Shown in pieces: positions 44,033 through 52,291 of a stretch of DNA of 64,000 bases. Position 1 is the stretch's first letter; each line of letters begins with the position of its first letter. The notes below the pieces were generated by a model that worked only from the letters and a program-made list of their open reading frames with translations, was not told the origin of the DNA and did no database searches. The stretch is from positions 52,639-116,638 of the forward strand of contig VENI01000013.1 of the NCBI GenBank assembly GCA_009711615.1, read 5' to 3'. The translations under genes were made by a program, and so were the position numbers. Source of the stretch: Bacillota bacterium (GTDB lineage Bacteria; Bacillota; Desulfotomaculia; Desulfotomaculales; Desulfohalotomaculaceae).

Positions 44033-44878
44033 ATGAACAAAAACAACCCGTATCTACCAATACCAATGAGATTGGTAAAAAACTTTTGCGAAACCGAAGA
44101 CAAACTAATTCACACCTTTGACCTAGAATTTGTAAACAAAGAAGACCAAGAGAACTTCAAATACCTTCCGGGTCAGTTTGCCGAGCTAATGGTATACGGT
44201 CAAGGGGAGGCTCCCTTTGGGATAGCATCATCCCCCAACGAACCCGGAATACTGAAATTCTCAGTGGCAAAAGTGGGAGTGGTCTCTAAAGCCCTGCACC
44301 TGCTAGAAGAAGGTAGCACAGTGGGAGTGCGTGGACCGTTGGGTAACTGGTACCCAGTGGAAGACCTAAAAGGTAAAAACATCGTTATCATCGGTGGTGG
44401 TTTTGCCTTTACCACCCTGCGCTCAACCATTCAATACCTGCTAGACCCTGTGCGCCGCGGTGACTACGGGGATATAACCGTAGTTTACGGTGCCAGAAAC
44501 CCAGGACTTTTACTGTACAAAGAAGAACTACAAGAATGGGAAAACCGGGACGACATCAACATGGTAACCACCATTGACCGTCCGGCAGAAGGCTGGGAAG
44601 GTCGTACCGGATTTGTACCAGCAGTGGTGGAGGAAGTGGCCCCCAGTGCTGAGAACACAGTATGTATCATCTGTGGACCGCCGGTAATGATTAAGTTCAC
44701 CCAGCCGGTATTAGAAAAACTGGGCTTCACCCCAGAACAAATCATCATGAGTTTAGAAATGCGCATGAAGTGTGGTTTGGGAATGTGCGGTCGTTGCAAC
44801 ATCGGTAGCAAGTATGTCTGCAAAGATGGCCCGGTGTTTACGTTAGAGCAGCTTAAGAAACTACCTAACGAATACTAG
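44033..44878 (+). CDS. flxA: FlxA-type FAD/NAD(P)H-binding subunit (AsrB-like), copy 2
   Basis: 281 residues. FAD, NAD(P) and [2Fe-2S] (CGLGMCGRCNIGS) regions as in copy 1. Differences from copy 1: R/K near residue 11, E/Q near 166, T/A near 182, E/V and K/S in the VVEE-APxAEN segment, and R/K near the C-terminus; none touches a cofactor motif. A strong terminator 120 bases on ends the module. Confidence 0.87.
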   Translation: MNKNNPYLPIPMRLVKNFCETEDKLIHTFDLEFVNKEDQENFKYLPGQFAELMVYGQGEAPFGIASSPNEPGILKFSVAKVGVVSKALHLLEEGSTVGVRGPLGNWYPVEDLKGKNIVIIGGGFAFTTLRSTIQYLLDPVRRGDYGDITVVYGARNPGLLLYKEELQEWENRDDINMVTTIDRPAEGWEGRTGFVPAVVEEVAPSAENTVCIICGPPVMIKFTQPVLEKLGFTPEQIIMSLEMRMKCGLGMCGRCNIGSKYVCKDGPVFTLEQLKKLPNEY

Positions 44879-44882
44879 AAAA

Positions 44883-44910
44883 GCAGGAGTTAGGAGCTAG
44901 GAGTTAGAAT
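44883..44910 (+). repeat. AGGAGTY-type intergenic repeat
   Basis: CAGGAGTTAGGAGCTAGGAG, TTAGAAT; one unit shorter than its counterpart after flxA copy 1, so the repeat pre-dates or was included in the duplication. Confidence 0.65.
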
Positions 44911-44997
44911 AAGGGAACTAAAAGTAATCCGAACCTAACTGCAGATTTCTAACTGCTGGATTGTAATTAACTAAGAATAAAAAGTGAAGTATTAACT

Positions 44998-45029
44998 AAA
45001 CCCCCGGTTTATACTGCCGGGGGTTTTTT
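44998..45029 (+). terminator. Terminator ending the Hdr-Flx region
   Basis: AAACCCCCGG / CCGGGGGTTT perfect stem, 9-base loop, TTTTTT tail. Confidence 0.93.
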
Positions 45030-45095
45030 GCTTGATAATGTTGGTAAATTCACTATATACTAAGGGTAAATTTTTTTGATGGGGTGACTTCGTTG

Positions 45096-46283
45096 GTGAA
45101 TCGTTGTATTGAGATAAACAATATAAATGAAGCAAGGAAAGAACTTACTGCCATTGGCTGTGATGTTTGGGGTGTAGGACATATGGCTCCAAAGGCCGTT
45201 TTTAGGGTGCTGAAGCTAAAGGATATTACACCTACACAGGCAAATATTATTAAGCAAGAAATGCTTTCCTGTGGAGGGGAAGCTGCAGTGACTAGAGGGG
45301 TAGTCAATTACTCCGTAGAAAAAACTGACATGCTGATGCTGGCTACTGAGGCCCAGTATAAAATAGTATGTGGCAAATTAAAGATACAGCCCTTTAAACT
45401 AAAAGAGTTGGCAGAGGCAATAGAACGAACCATAAGGAATATACAACCTCAAGAAGCAAGAACATTAGAATGCCGGGATAAAGCATTAAAATTGGGGGAG
45501 CGTACATTAGTAATGGGGATTTTGAATGTAACCCCAGACTCCTTTTCTGATGGTGGTAAATTTAATATTTTAGATAATGCTGCTAAGCATGCCCTGCAAA
45601 TGGTGAAAGAAGGAGCAGACATAATTGACGTTGGTGGAGAATCCACCCGTCCTGGTCATACTCCAGTGTCTGAGGAAGAGGAACTGGAACGGGTTATTCC
45701 TGTTATAGAACGGCTGATAAAAGAAATAGATGTTCCTATATCCGTCGATACAACTAAAGCAGCGGTGGCCAAACAGGCACTTAAAGCAGGAACCCACATT
45801 ATTAATGACGTTTGGGCTGGACAAGCCGATGTTGATATGTTTAAAACAGTAGCAGAATACAATGCACCAGTTATATTAATGCACAATCAGCAGAGCACCA
45901 ATTATAACGACTTAATGTCAGATATACTTATCTTTCTACAAAGGGTAGTAAATCAGGCTTTAGAGGCAGGGGTTATTAGGGAGAAAATAATTTTAGACCC
46001 AGGTATTGGGTTTGGAAAAACATACCAACAAAATTTGGAAGTGATGCACAGATTGGAAGAACTTAAATCACTGGGCTTGCCGGTACTGCTGGGCACTAGC
46101 CGCAAGTCATTAATCGCTAAAACCTTAGATTTACCGGCAGACCAGCGGGTGGAAGGTACAGCTGCCACCGTTGCCTATGGAATTGCCAAGGGAGTGGATA
46201 TTGTGCGTGTACATGATGTAAAAGAAATGGTTCGAGTATGCCGTATGACCGATGCCATGGCCAGGGGGCATTACAATGGATAA
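45096..46283 (+). CDS. folP: Dihydropteroate synthase, N-terminally extended
   Basis: 395 residues. Joins p-aminobenzoate and dihydropterin pyrophosphate to dihydropteroate. The TIM-barrel part (about 125-395) has MGILNVTPDSFSDGG, DIIDVGGESTRPGHTPV and LDPGIGFGKT. Ahead of it is a roughly 120-residue domain (INNINEARKELTAIGCDVWG...) not present in the 280-residue Bacillus enzyme but common in clostridial FolP; its role is unknown. GTG 45096 chosen with GGGGTGA 8 bases upstream; TTG 45093 and GTG 45084 are alternatives. Overlaps folB by 8 bases. Confidence 0.92.
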   Translation: MNRCIEINNINEARKELTAIGCDVWGVGHMAPKAVFRVLKLKDITPTQANIIKQEMLSCGGEAAVTRGVVNYSVEKTDMLMLATEAQYKIVCGKLKIQPFKLKELAEAIERTIRNIQPQEARTLECRDKALKLGERTLVMGILNVTPDSFSDGGKFNILDNAAKHALQMVKEGADIIDVGGESTRPGHTPVSEEEELERVIPVIERLIKEIDVPISVDTTKAAVAKQALKAGTHIINDVWAGQADVDMFKTVAEYNAPVILMHNQQSTNYNDLMSDILIFLQRVVNQALEAGVIREKIILDPGIGFGKTYQQNLEVMHRLEELKSLGLPVLLGTSRKSLIAKTLDLPADQRVEGTAATVAYGIAKGVDIVRVHDVKEMVRVCRMTDAMARGHYNG

Positions 46284-46641
46284 GATTATAATGAAAGGGA
46301 TGCAGTTCTATGGCTACCACGGTGTACTGCCAGAAGAAGAAAAGTTAGGTCAACAGTTTGTAATAGACCTGGAACTGCAATTAAATCTACAACCCGCTGG
46401 ACAGTCGGATGATATAAATAAATCAATAAGTTATGCTGAAGTATATGAACAGGTGAAACAAATAACCACCAGACAGCGGTTTCAATTAATTGAGGCATTG
46501 GCTGAACAAATTGCAGAAGAGGTATTGTATCAATACACCTTGCAGCAAGTTAAAGTTACCGTGAAAAAACCCGCTGCTCCAGTACCAGGTAATTTTGATT
46601 ACATGGCAGTGGAAATTGTTCGTAAAAACAAAGGGGTATAA
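46276..46641 (+). CDS. folB: Dihydroneopterin aldolase
   Basis: 121 residues, starting MDKIIMKGMQFYGYHGVLPEE, the family signature with the catalytic YGYHGV...E block; conserved Lys near 99 (KVTVKKPAAPVPG). Splits dihydroneopterin to 6-hydroxymethyl-dihydropterin for FolK and FolP. ATG 46276 lies inside the folP end, behind AGGGGG. Second gene of folP-folB-folK. Confidence 0.94.
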   Translation: MDKIIMKGMQFYGYHGVLPEEEKLGQQFVIDLELQLNLQPAGQSDDINKSISYAEVYEQVKQITTRQRFQLIEALAEQIAEEVLYQYTLQQVKVTVKKPAAPVPGNFDYMAVEIVRKNKGV

Positions 46642-46644
46642 TAA

Positions 46645-47130
46645 ATGTACAAGGCATACATAGGTATAGGGGGAAATATTGGAGATACTAAAAGATATAT
46701 TAATCAAGCGTTAGGTCAATTAGATATGATAGATGGAGTAGATGTTGTAGCGGTGGCTCCACTGTATCAGTCTGCCCCGGTTGGGTATACCGAGCAAAGT
46801 TGGTTTATAAATACAGTGGCCAGTCTTAAGACAACATTAACACCTTTACAGTTACTACATCAACTGCAGCAGGTAGAAAGCAATTTACACCGTGAACGGA
46901 TAATTCGTTGGGGACCCCGCACCATTGACCTGGATTTGCTGTTGTATGACAACGTTACAATGGAAATAGATGAATTGATACTGCCTCATCCCAGGATGAT
47001 GGAGAGAGCATTTGTAATGGTACCACTCTCGTATTTAGAGCCAGACATGCCAATGCCTGGCGGAAATACAGCAGCTGAATTGGCTGGTAAGTTAAAGAAT
47101 GAGCAACAGATTTATACAATTAAAAATTAA
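46645..47130 (+). CDS. folK: 6-hydroxymethyl-7,8-dihydropterin pyrophosphokinase
   Basis: 161 residues. Has YIGIGGNIGDTKRYINQAL, APLYQSAPVGYTEQSWFINTV and the HPPK signature RWGPRTIDLDLLLYDN, HPRMMERAFVMVPL. Makes the pyrophosphate substrate of FolP. Starts 3 bases after folB, AAAGGGG ribosome site. Its stop codon lies in an AT-rich repeat stretch shared with the elements at 23520 and 48850. Confidence 0.95.
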   Translation: MYKAYIGIGGNIGDTKRYINQALGQLDMIDGVDVVAVAPLYQSAPVGYTEQSWFINTVASLKTTLTPLQLLHQLQQVESNLHRERIIRWGPRTIDLDLLLYDNVTMEIDELILPHPRMMERAFVMVPLSYLEPDMPMPGGNTAAELAGKLKNEQQIYTIKN

Positions 47131-47160
47131 AAATGAAGAATGGACATGCATGTCATAATG
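47119..47160. repeat. Partial AT-rich element (MITE-like family)
   Basis: AAAAATTAAAAATGAAGAAT and an ATGCATGTCATAA core, the latter also present at 48888-48900. It overlaps the folK stop, so it may have supplied the folK 3' end. Confidence 0.45.
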
Positions 47161-47330
47161 CAAGTTTTTAACCTCCTCTGTAACTTATTATAAGGAATTA
47201 GGTAGTTATTTTTTTATTTAGAACATAAAAGGTTTTTTAAGGGGTGTCATTGAATTACAAATAAAGGAAACTTAAAAATGTGTTGGCTAAGTGCCATTGC
47301 CCCTTGGAGTATATAAGAGGAGGTTTAAAA

Positions 47331-47918
47331 TTGGCTGAAAAGAAAATTTTAATGTTGGTAGGGGACTATGTTGAAGATTATGAAGTAATGGTGCCATTTC
47401 AAATGTTAACCATGGTAGGTCACACTGTACATGCTGTGTGCCCGGATAAAAAGGCCGGAGATACAGTGGCTACCGCCATACATGACTTTGAAGGTGAACA
47501 GACTTACAGTGAAAAGCGCGGCCACAACTTTGCCATTAATGCTACCTTTGAAGAAGTTAAACCAGAGGACTATGATGCATTGGTGGTTCCTGGTGGACGG
47601 GCACCGGAGTACATTCGTCTTAATCAAAAAGTACTGGATATAGTGCGTAACTTTGAAGACGCCAATAAACCCATAGCAGCTATCTGCCATGGCCAGCAGG
47701 TGCTGGCTGCCGCCGGTGTGGTTAAGGGTAAAAGTTGTACTGCCTACCCGGCCTGTATGCCTGACATGGTCGGTGCGGGAGCCAAATGGCTTGATCCCAA
47801 TGAGACATTAACCAATGCTTATATTGACGGTAACTTGGTAACAGCCTCAGCATGGCCGGCCCATCCCGAATGGATGCGAAAGTTCTTAGAACTGCTGGGA
47901 AGTAAAATAGAAGCTTAG
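47331..47918 (+). CDS. DJ-1/PfpI-family protein
   Basis: 195 residues. Flavodoxin-like DJ-1/PfpI fold: [32 protein letters not shown], and nucleophile elbow [15 protein letters not shown] with Cys near 118. Members are proteases, glyoxalases or deglycases; which one cannot be told. TTG start behind AGGAGG; the longer frame from 47280 lacks a good ribosome site and extends beyond the family start. First of three small stress-type genes. Confidence 0.88.
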   Translation: MAEKKILMLVGDYVEDYEVMVPFQMLTMVGHTVHAVCPDKKAGDTVATAIHDFEGEQTYSEKRGHNFAINATFEEVKPEDYDALVVPGGRAPEYIRLNQKVLDIVRNFEDANKPIAAICHGQQVLAAAGVVKGKSCTAYPACMPDMVGAGAKWLDPNETLTNAYIDGNLVTASAWPAHPEWMRKFLELLGSKIEA

Positions 47919-47983
47919 GTCTGCCTTTTAAGGCTTATCCAAGGGGCAGTGGGACTTAACTAGGATAAGGAGATGGAATCTAT

Positions 47984-48304
47984 ATGAGCAATAACAACCC
48001 GATAGAATTATTTCAAAAAGAATCTCCAGATGTGGCTGAAGCTTATAAAAACTTCATTCAAAGTCTAAGACAAACTAAAGGGCTTGACGGAAAGACTAAA
48101 CAACTTATCTACATAGGGATAAAGGCGGCCTTAGGAGATGAAACGGCAGTTAAGTATCATGTTCCCATGGCCAAGGCAATGGGAGCTACCAGGGAGGAAA
48201 TTAAAGATACTATTTTACTAACATTATCCACTTCGGGATTACGGGGAGTTACTTCATGCTTACCCTCAGCACTGGAGACCTATGACCAAGAAAAAGAGTG
48301 TTAG
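47984..48304 (+). CDS. Carboxymuconolactone decarboxylase / AhpD-like protein
   Basis: 106 residues with the CMD fold: LDGKTKQLIYIGIKAALG, AVKYHVPMAKAMGATREEIKDTI. The CxxC of true AhpD peroxidase reductants is missing (only single Cys residues near the C-terminus), so a redox role through CxxC is unlikely. ATAAGGAG ribosome site. Between the PfpI gene and macro-domain gene. Confidence 0.87.
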   Translation: MSNNNPIELFQKESPDVAEAYKNFIQSLRQTKGLDGKTKQLIYIGIKAALGDETAVKYHVPMAKAMGATREEIKDTILLTLSTSGLRGVTSCLPSALETYDQEKEC

Positions 48305-48322
48305 AGTTAGGGGGTAGAGGTA

Positions 48323-48844
48323 ATGCCAGATGGACTCGAGATAATTCAGGGAGATATTACCGAACAAAAAGTGGAGGCCATTGTAAATGCCGCTAACAAT
48401 ACTTTGCTAGGCGGAGGTGGTGTAGACGGGGCCATTCACAGGGCAGCAGGTCCAGAACTACTGGAAGAATGTAAAAAATTAAATGGCTGTGCCACTGGTG
48501 AAGCAAAAATAACTAAGGGTTATAACCTCCCTGCCAGTTATGTCATTCATACCGTGGGCCCTGTTTGGAAGGGTGGCAATAATGAGGAAGAGCAACTTCT
48601 GAGAAACTGCTATGGCAACAGTTTGAAATTAGCTGAAAAGTATAATATAGAAACCATTGCATTTCCATCTATAAGTACCGGTGTATACCGATTCCCAGTA
48701 GAAAAAGCTGCAAAAATTGCAGTTGAGGAAATAATAAAATTCCTCCAGCATAACAATTCTATTGAAAAAGTAATTATGGTCTGTTTTGATGATAAAACGC
48801 GCCTGAGTTACACTGTTGCTGTAGAAGACATTTTAAACATATAA
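48323..48844 (+). CDS. Macro-domain protein (ADP-ribose deacetylase-like)
   Basis: 173 residues, one macro domain: [46 protein letters not shown] and [18 protein letters not shown]. Matches the YmdB/MacroD class that hydrolyses O-acetyl-ADP-ribose or mono-ADP-ribosyl groups; the residues of the two loops are intact. ATG with TAGAGGTA upstream, 18 bases after the AhpD-like gene. Possible substrate unknown. Confidence 0.9.
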   Translation: MPDGLEIIQGDITEQKVEAIVNAANNTLLGGGGVDGAIHRAAGPELLEECKKLNGCATGEAKITKGYNLPASYVIHTVGPVWKGGNNEEEQLLRNCYGNSLKLAEKYNIETIAFPSISTGVYRFPVEKAAKIAVEEIIKFLQHNNSIEKVIMVCFDDKTRLSYTVAVEDILNI

Positions 48845-48849
48845 ATTAT

Positions 48850-48972
48850 ACAAATGAAAAATGTAAAATGAAAAATTGAAAATGCTATGCATGTCATAAC
48901 GAATGTTTTGCAATCTGGCATTAATTATATCTTTCACTCATTATACATTATTCATTTTTAATTTTTCATTAA
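48850..48972. repeat. MITE-like AT-rich inverted-repeat element
   Basis: Left arm AAATGAAAAATGTAAAATGA and right arm TTCATTTTTAATTTTTCATT are imperfect inverted repeats 123 bases apart, with core ATGCATGTCATAA. The left arm equals that of the element at 23520. No ORF. Starts 6 bases after the macro-domain gene stop. Confidence 0.6.
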
Positions 48973-49099
48973 TCACATTGCCTGTTGACACAGGGTGTGC
49001 TAAAATATTTCCTTGGAGGGTGGTATCAATTTTTTGAACTGCACCTCTAAAGGGAGATCAATATATCCAACTACATACTAACGTATCGCCGCTTGGAAC

Positions 49100-49170
49100 C
49101 TATTGGACCGAGACGGAAGCCTAATAGAACTTATTAACGACCTTTCAGGTTTCCACTGGGGTCGTTTTTT
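49100..49170 (+). promoter_or_regulatory. panB-operon leader with hairpin and intrinsic terminator (pan-motif candidate)
   Basis: Hairpin CTATTGG-A-CCG / CGG-AAG-CC-T-AATAG (49100-49127) has a bulged A and an internal loop, followed at 49136-49170 by a terminator: AACGACC / GGTCGTT with TTTTTT. This arrangement before a pan operon recalls the pan RNA motif known upstream of panB in Firmicutes, but I cannot confirm the consensus from memory. The gap 48845-49231 otherwise holds the repeat above. Confidence 0.5.
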
Positions 49171-49231
49171 GCTTTTTCACAAAAACATTATAGTAGTTTT
49201 GCAAATATCATCGCTAAGGAGGCACCTTTTG

Positions 49232-50116
49232 ATGAACAAACCTTCTATAGCTATTGTAGGGGCAGGAAAAGTAGGCTCAGCACTGGCGGTGGCTTTACAA
49301 AAAGCTGACTATCCCATTGTTGGAATTGCCAGCCGCAGCTTACAGTCTGCCCAAAAATTGGGTCTTCGTTTACAGGTGGATTATTCAGACCAGCCTGCCC
49401 AAATTGTCACTAAAGCTAAAACGGTGTTTATCACTACCCCAGACAGGGAAATTACCAAAACCACTGTTTCTATTGCTGCCGCGGGGGGCTTTAAAGAGGG
49501 GCAGGTTGTGGTTCATACCAGCGGTGTACTGTCATCCAAGGCTATCATAATAGCTGCTGAACATGGGGCATCGATCGCAGCCTTTCACCCACTGCAGTCC
49601 TTTGCTGATATTGATACAGCTATCAACAACTTACCTGGTTCATACTTTGCATTGGACGGCGATGCAGTGGCGCTAAAGACTTTGGAGCCAATACTAAATG
49701 ATTTGCAGGGCAAGGGTATAACCATTAATGCCAAAGACAAACCTCTATATCATGCCGCTGCGGTGGTAGCTTCTAACTATTTAGTAACAATACTGCACCT
49801 GGCTACCGAAATGCTCAGTAAATTAGGAATGGACCAGAAACAAGCGGCAGAAGCGTTGTTCCCATTAATTCAGGGTACAATAAACAATATTAAAAATAAA
49901 GGTACTGCCAATGCCCTAACCGGTCCAATTGAGCGGGGAGATAAAGAAACAATGCAAAAGCACCTAGATAAATTAGCTTTGTTTGATTTAGAGGAACAAC
50001 AGGCATATAAAGCACTGGGAGCAATGACTGTGAAGATAGCCCTAGAAAAAGGTTCAATAGATGAGGATACAGCCTATCAGCTAATTAATACTTTGGAGGT
50101 AAGTAATCATGAGTAA
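49232..50116 (+). CDS. Rossmann-fold / DUF2520 protein, panB-linked
   Basis: 294 residues. N-terminal NAD(P)-binding domain (AIVGAGKVGSALAVALQKAD, 7-26) and a C-terminal DUF2520 domain (VVHTSGVLSSKAI, AFHPLQSFADI, HAAAVVASNYLVTIL), overall like 6-phosphogluconate or prephenate dehydrogenases. Often found just upstream of panB in Clostridia; it may act in the pantothenate pathway (for instance as a ketopantoate reductase substitute, since no panE is visible), which is inference. ATG 49232 has AAGGAGG 9 bases upstream; the open frame reaches back to 49103 through the terminator. Overlaps panB by 8 bases. Confidence 0.85.
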   Translation: MNKPSIAIVGAGKVGSALAVALQKADYPIVGIASRSLQSAQKLGLRLQVDYSDQPAQIVTKAKTVFITTPDREITKTTVSIAAAGGFKEGQVVVHTSGVLSSKAIIIAAEHGASIAAFHPLQSFADIDTAINNLPGSYFALDGDAVALKTLEPILNDLQGKGITINAKDKPLYHAAAVVASNYLVTILHLATEMLSKLGMDQKQAAEALFPLIQGTINNIKNKGTANALTGPIERGDKETMQKHLDKLALFDLEEQQAYKALGAMTVKIALEKGSIDEDTAYQLINTLEVSNHE

Positions 50117-50942
50117 ACCGATGACTACATTAGAATTGTATAAAATGAAGCAGGAAGGACAACCCATAACAATGCTCACTGCCTATGACTTTCCCACTGC
50201 CATGCTGGTGGACAGTGCTGGTATTGACATGATACTGGTAGGTGATTCGATGGGCAACGTGGTGCTGGGCTATGATACTACAGTGCCCGTAACCATTGAT
50301 GATATTGTACACCACACCAAAGCAGTTAACCGTGGAGTAAAGCGTGCAATGGTGGTGGCCGATATGCCCTTTATGTCCTGCCACATTTCAGAAGAAGAAA
50401 CAATGCGTAATGCTGCCAGATTGATGCAGGAGGGTGGAGCCAAAGCAGTTAAAATTGAAGGCGGACACCAGGTGATTAATGTAGTAAAGAAGTTAACTGA
50501 TGCAGGAATACCGGTAATGGGGCACTTAGGCTTAACTCCGCAGTCGGTAAATCAAATTGGTGGTTTTCGGGTGCAGGGTAAAACTGCCGCAGATGCACAG
50601 CAGCTAATAGACGATGCCAAAGTCCTTCAAGATGCCGGAATATTTGCTTTGGTATTAGAGTGTATTCCTGCCCAACTGGCTAAGAAAGTAACAGCTGAGT
50701 TGGATATTCCCACCATTGGCATTGGTGCCGGGGTGGATTGTGATGGACAGGTGCTGGTGACCCACGACATGTTGGGTGTTAACGATCAGTTTAAGCCCAA
50801 ATTTGTAAAGTGCTTTACCAATTTGCATCAGGAGATAATGAAAGCGTTAGAGACATATAAAGAAGAAGTTAAAGAAAGGCAGTTTCCAGCAGCGGAACAC
50901 ACTTTCAATATATCAGAAGAAGAATTAAAGAAACTATATTAA
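50109..50942 (+). CDS. panB: 3-methyl-2-oxobutanoate hydroxymethyltransferase
   Basis: 277 residues. Makes ketopantoate from 2-oxoisovalerate and methylene-THF. Motifs ITMLTAYDFPTAMLVD, MILVGDSMGNVVLGYDTT, KIEGG, and MGHLGLTPQSVNQIGGF. ATG overlaps the preceding gene end. Part of panB-panC-panD. Confidence 0.95.
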   Translation: MSKPMTTLELYKMKQEGQPITMLTAYDFPTAMLVDSAGIDMILVGDSMGNVVLGYDTTVPVTIDDIVHHTKAVNRGVKRAMVVADMPFMSCHISEEETMRNAARLMQEGGAKAVKIEGGHQVINVVKKLTDAGIPVMGHLGLTPQSVNQIGGFRVQGKTAADAQQLIDDAKVLQDAGIFALVLECIPAQLAKKVTAELDIPTIGIGAGVDCDGQVLVTHDMLGVNDQFKPKFVKCFTNLHQEIMKALETYKEEVKERQFPAAEHTFNISEEELKKLY

Positions 50943-50972
50943 GGATGTTCAAAAAGAAAAGGTGATTGAGCT

Positions 50973-51821
50973 TTGCAGATTATAAAAACAGTATCTGAAA
51001 TGAGAGCCTTTATTAACGGGGTACGGGCACAAAATAAAACCGTGGGACTTGTTCCTACAATGGGTTATTTTCACCAGGGTCACTTGTCGCTAATGGAAAA
51101 CGCTAAGCGGCAGTGTGATGTGGTTGTTACTAGCATCTATGTTAATCCTTTGCAATTCGGCCCCAAAGAGGATTTAGCATCTTATCCCAGGGACTTGCAA
51201 AGAGATACAGAAATGGCAAAAACCGTTGGTGTTGATGCCATCTTCACCCCAGAAGATAAGGAAATGTACCCCGGAGGTTTTGATACAACCGTGGTAATGG
51301 GAGAAACCTTAACCAATAAATTATGTGGCAGCCGAAGACCGGGGCATTTTACCGGCGTTGCCACCGTAGTGATCAAACTTTTTAATATTGCCCAACCGGA
51401 TAGGGCCTATTTTGGACAGAAAGATGCCCAACAGGTGTTGGTTATAAATAGAATGGTGCAAGATTTAAACATAAATGTTGAGGTGGTATCTGTACCAATT
51501 GTGCGGGAAAATGATGGCCTCGCCATGAGCTCACGAAATATTTACCTGACGCCAGCACAAAGGCGGGTTGCCCCCATTCTATACCAAAGCCTACTACAGG
51601 CAAAGGAAGAGGTTGAAAAAGGGCAGCGGGATGCAACTTTCATCTACAGCATAGTGGCAGATAAAATTAAATCTGAACCGCTTGCTGAAGTGGATTATGT
51701 AGAACTGTATTCTTATCCGGATTTAAAAAGTATTGGTACACTAAAGGAGAAGGCTCTACTGGCCGTAGCGGTTAAGTTTGGTGGAGCACGACTGATAGAT
51801 AACATAATTTTGGAGGCATAA
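50973..51821 (+). CDS. panC: Pantothenate synthetase
   Basis: 282 residues. Joins pantoate and beta-alanine. [18 protein letters not shown] (HIGH-like), [27 protein letters not shown] block ([10 protein letters not shown]), YFGQKDAQQ and [14 protein letters not shown] start with AAAAGGTGATT upstream. Follows panB by 30 bases and precedes panD by 2 bases. Confidence 0.95.
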   Translation: MQIIKTVSEMRAFINGVRAQNKTVGLVPTMGYFHQGHLSLMENAKRQCDVVVTSIYVNPLQFGPKEDLASYPRDLQRDTEMAKTVGVDAIFTPEDKEMYPGGFDTTVVMGETLTNKLCGSRRPGHFTGVATVVIKLFNIAQPDRAYFGQKDAQQVLVINRMVQDLNINVEVVSVPIVRENDGLAMSSRNIYLTPAQRRVAPILYQSLLQAKEEVEKGQRDATFIYSIVADKIKSEPLAEVDYVELYSYPDLKSIGTLKEKALLAVAVKFGGARLIDNIILEA

Positions 51822-51823
51822 AA

Positions 51824-52207
51824 ATGTATTTAAACATGTTCAAAAGTAAAATTCATCGAGCCACTGTCACCGAAGCTAACTTAAACTATATGGGTAGCAT
51901 CACTGTGGATAGCGAATTGCTAAAAGCATCAGGCATATTAATACATGAGAAGGTACAAGTGGTTAACTTAAACAACGGCAGTAGATTAGAAACCTATGTA
52001 ATACCTGGAGAAGCGAGTTCAGGGGTAGTGTGTTTAAATGGTGCTGCTGCTAGGTTAGCACAACCGGGAGATAAAGTGATAATCATAACCTATGTAATGA
52101 TGGACAAAGAAGAAGCGGAACAATACAAGCCGGTGGTGGTAATGGTAGATGAAGATAACCGAGTTATGGAGATTCGAAAGGAAGAACTACCGGGGGAATT
52201 CTGCTAA
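51824..52207 (+). CDS. panD: Aspartate 1-decarboxylase (pyruvoyl enzyme)
   Basis: 127 residues. Makes beta-alanine for Pan[20 protein letters not shown] holds the self-processing Gly-Ser site (Ser 25 becomes the pyruvoyl group) and C-terminal [22 protein letters not shown] directly after panC, GGAGG ribosome site inside the panC end. Confidence 0.96.
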   Translation: MYLNMFKSKIHRATVTEANLNYMGSITVDSELLKASGILIHEKVQVVNLNNGSRLETYVIPGEASSGVVCLNGAAARLAQPGDKVIIITYVMMDKEEAEQYKPVVVMVDEDNRVMEIRKEELPGEFC

Positions 52208-52291
52208 AAATATTGACAATTTAAACAATTTAATAATAAAATTTAGAAAGACTTGTCCCAACTTATTAACTAATTACAAGGAGCTGGCTAT

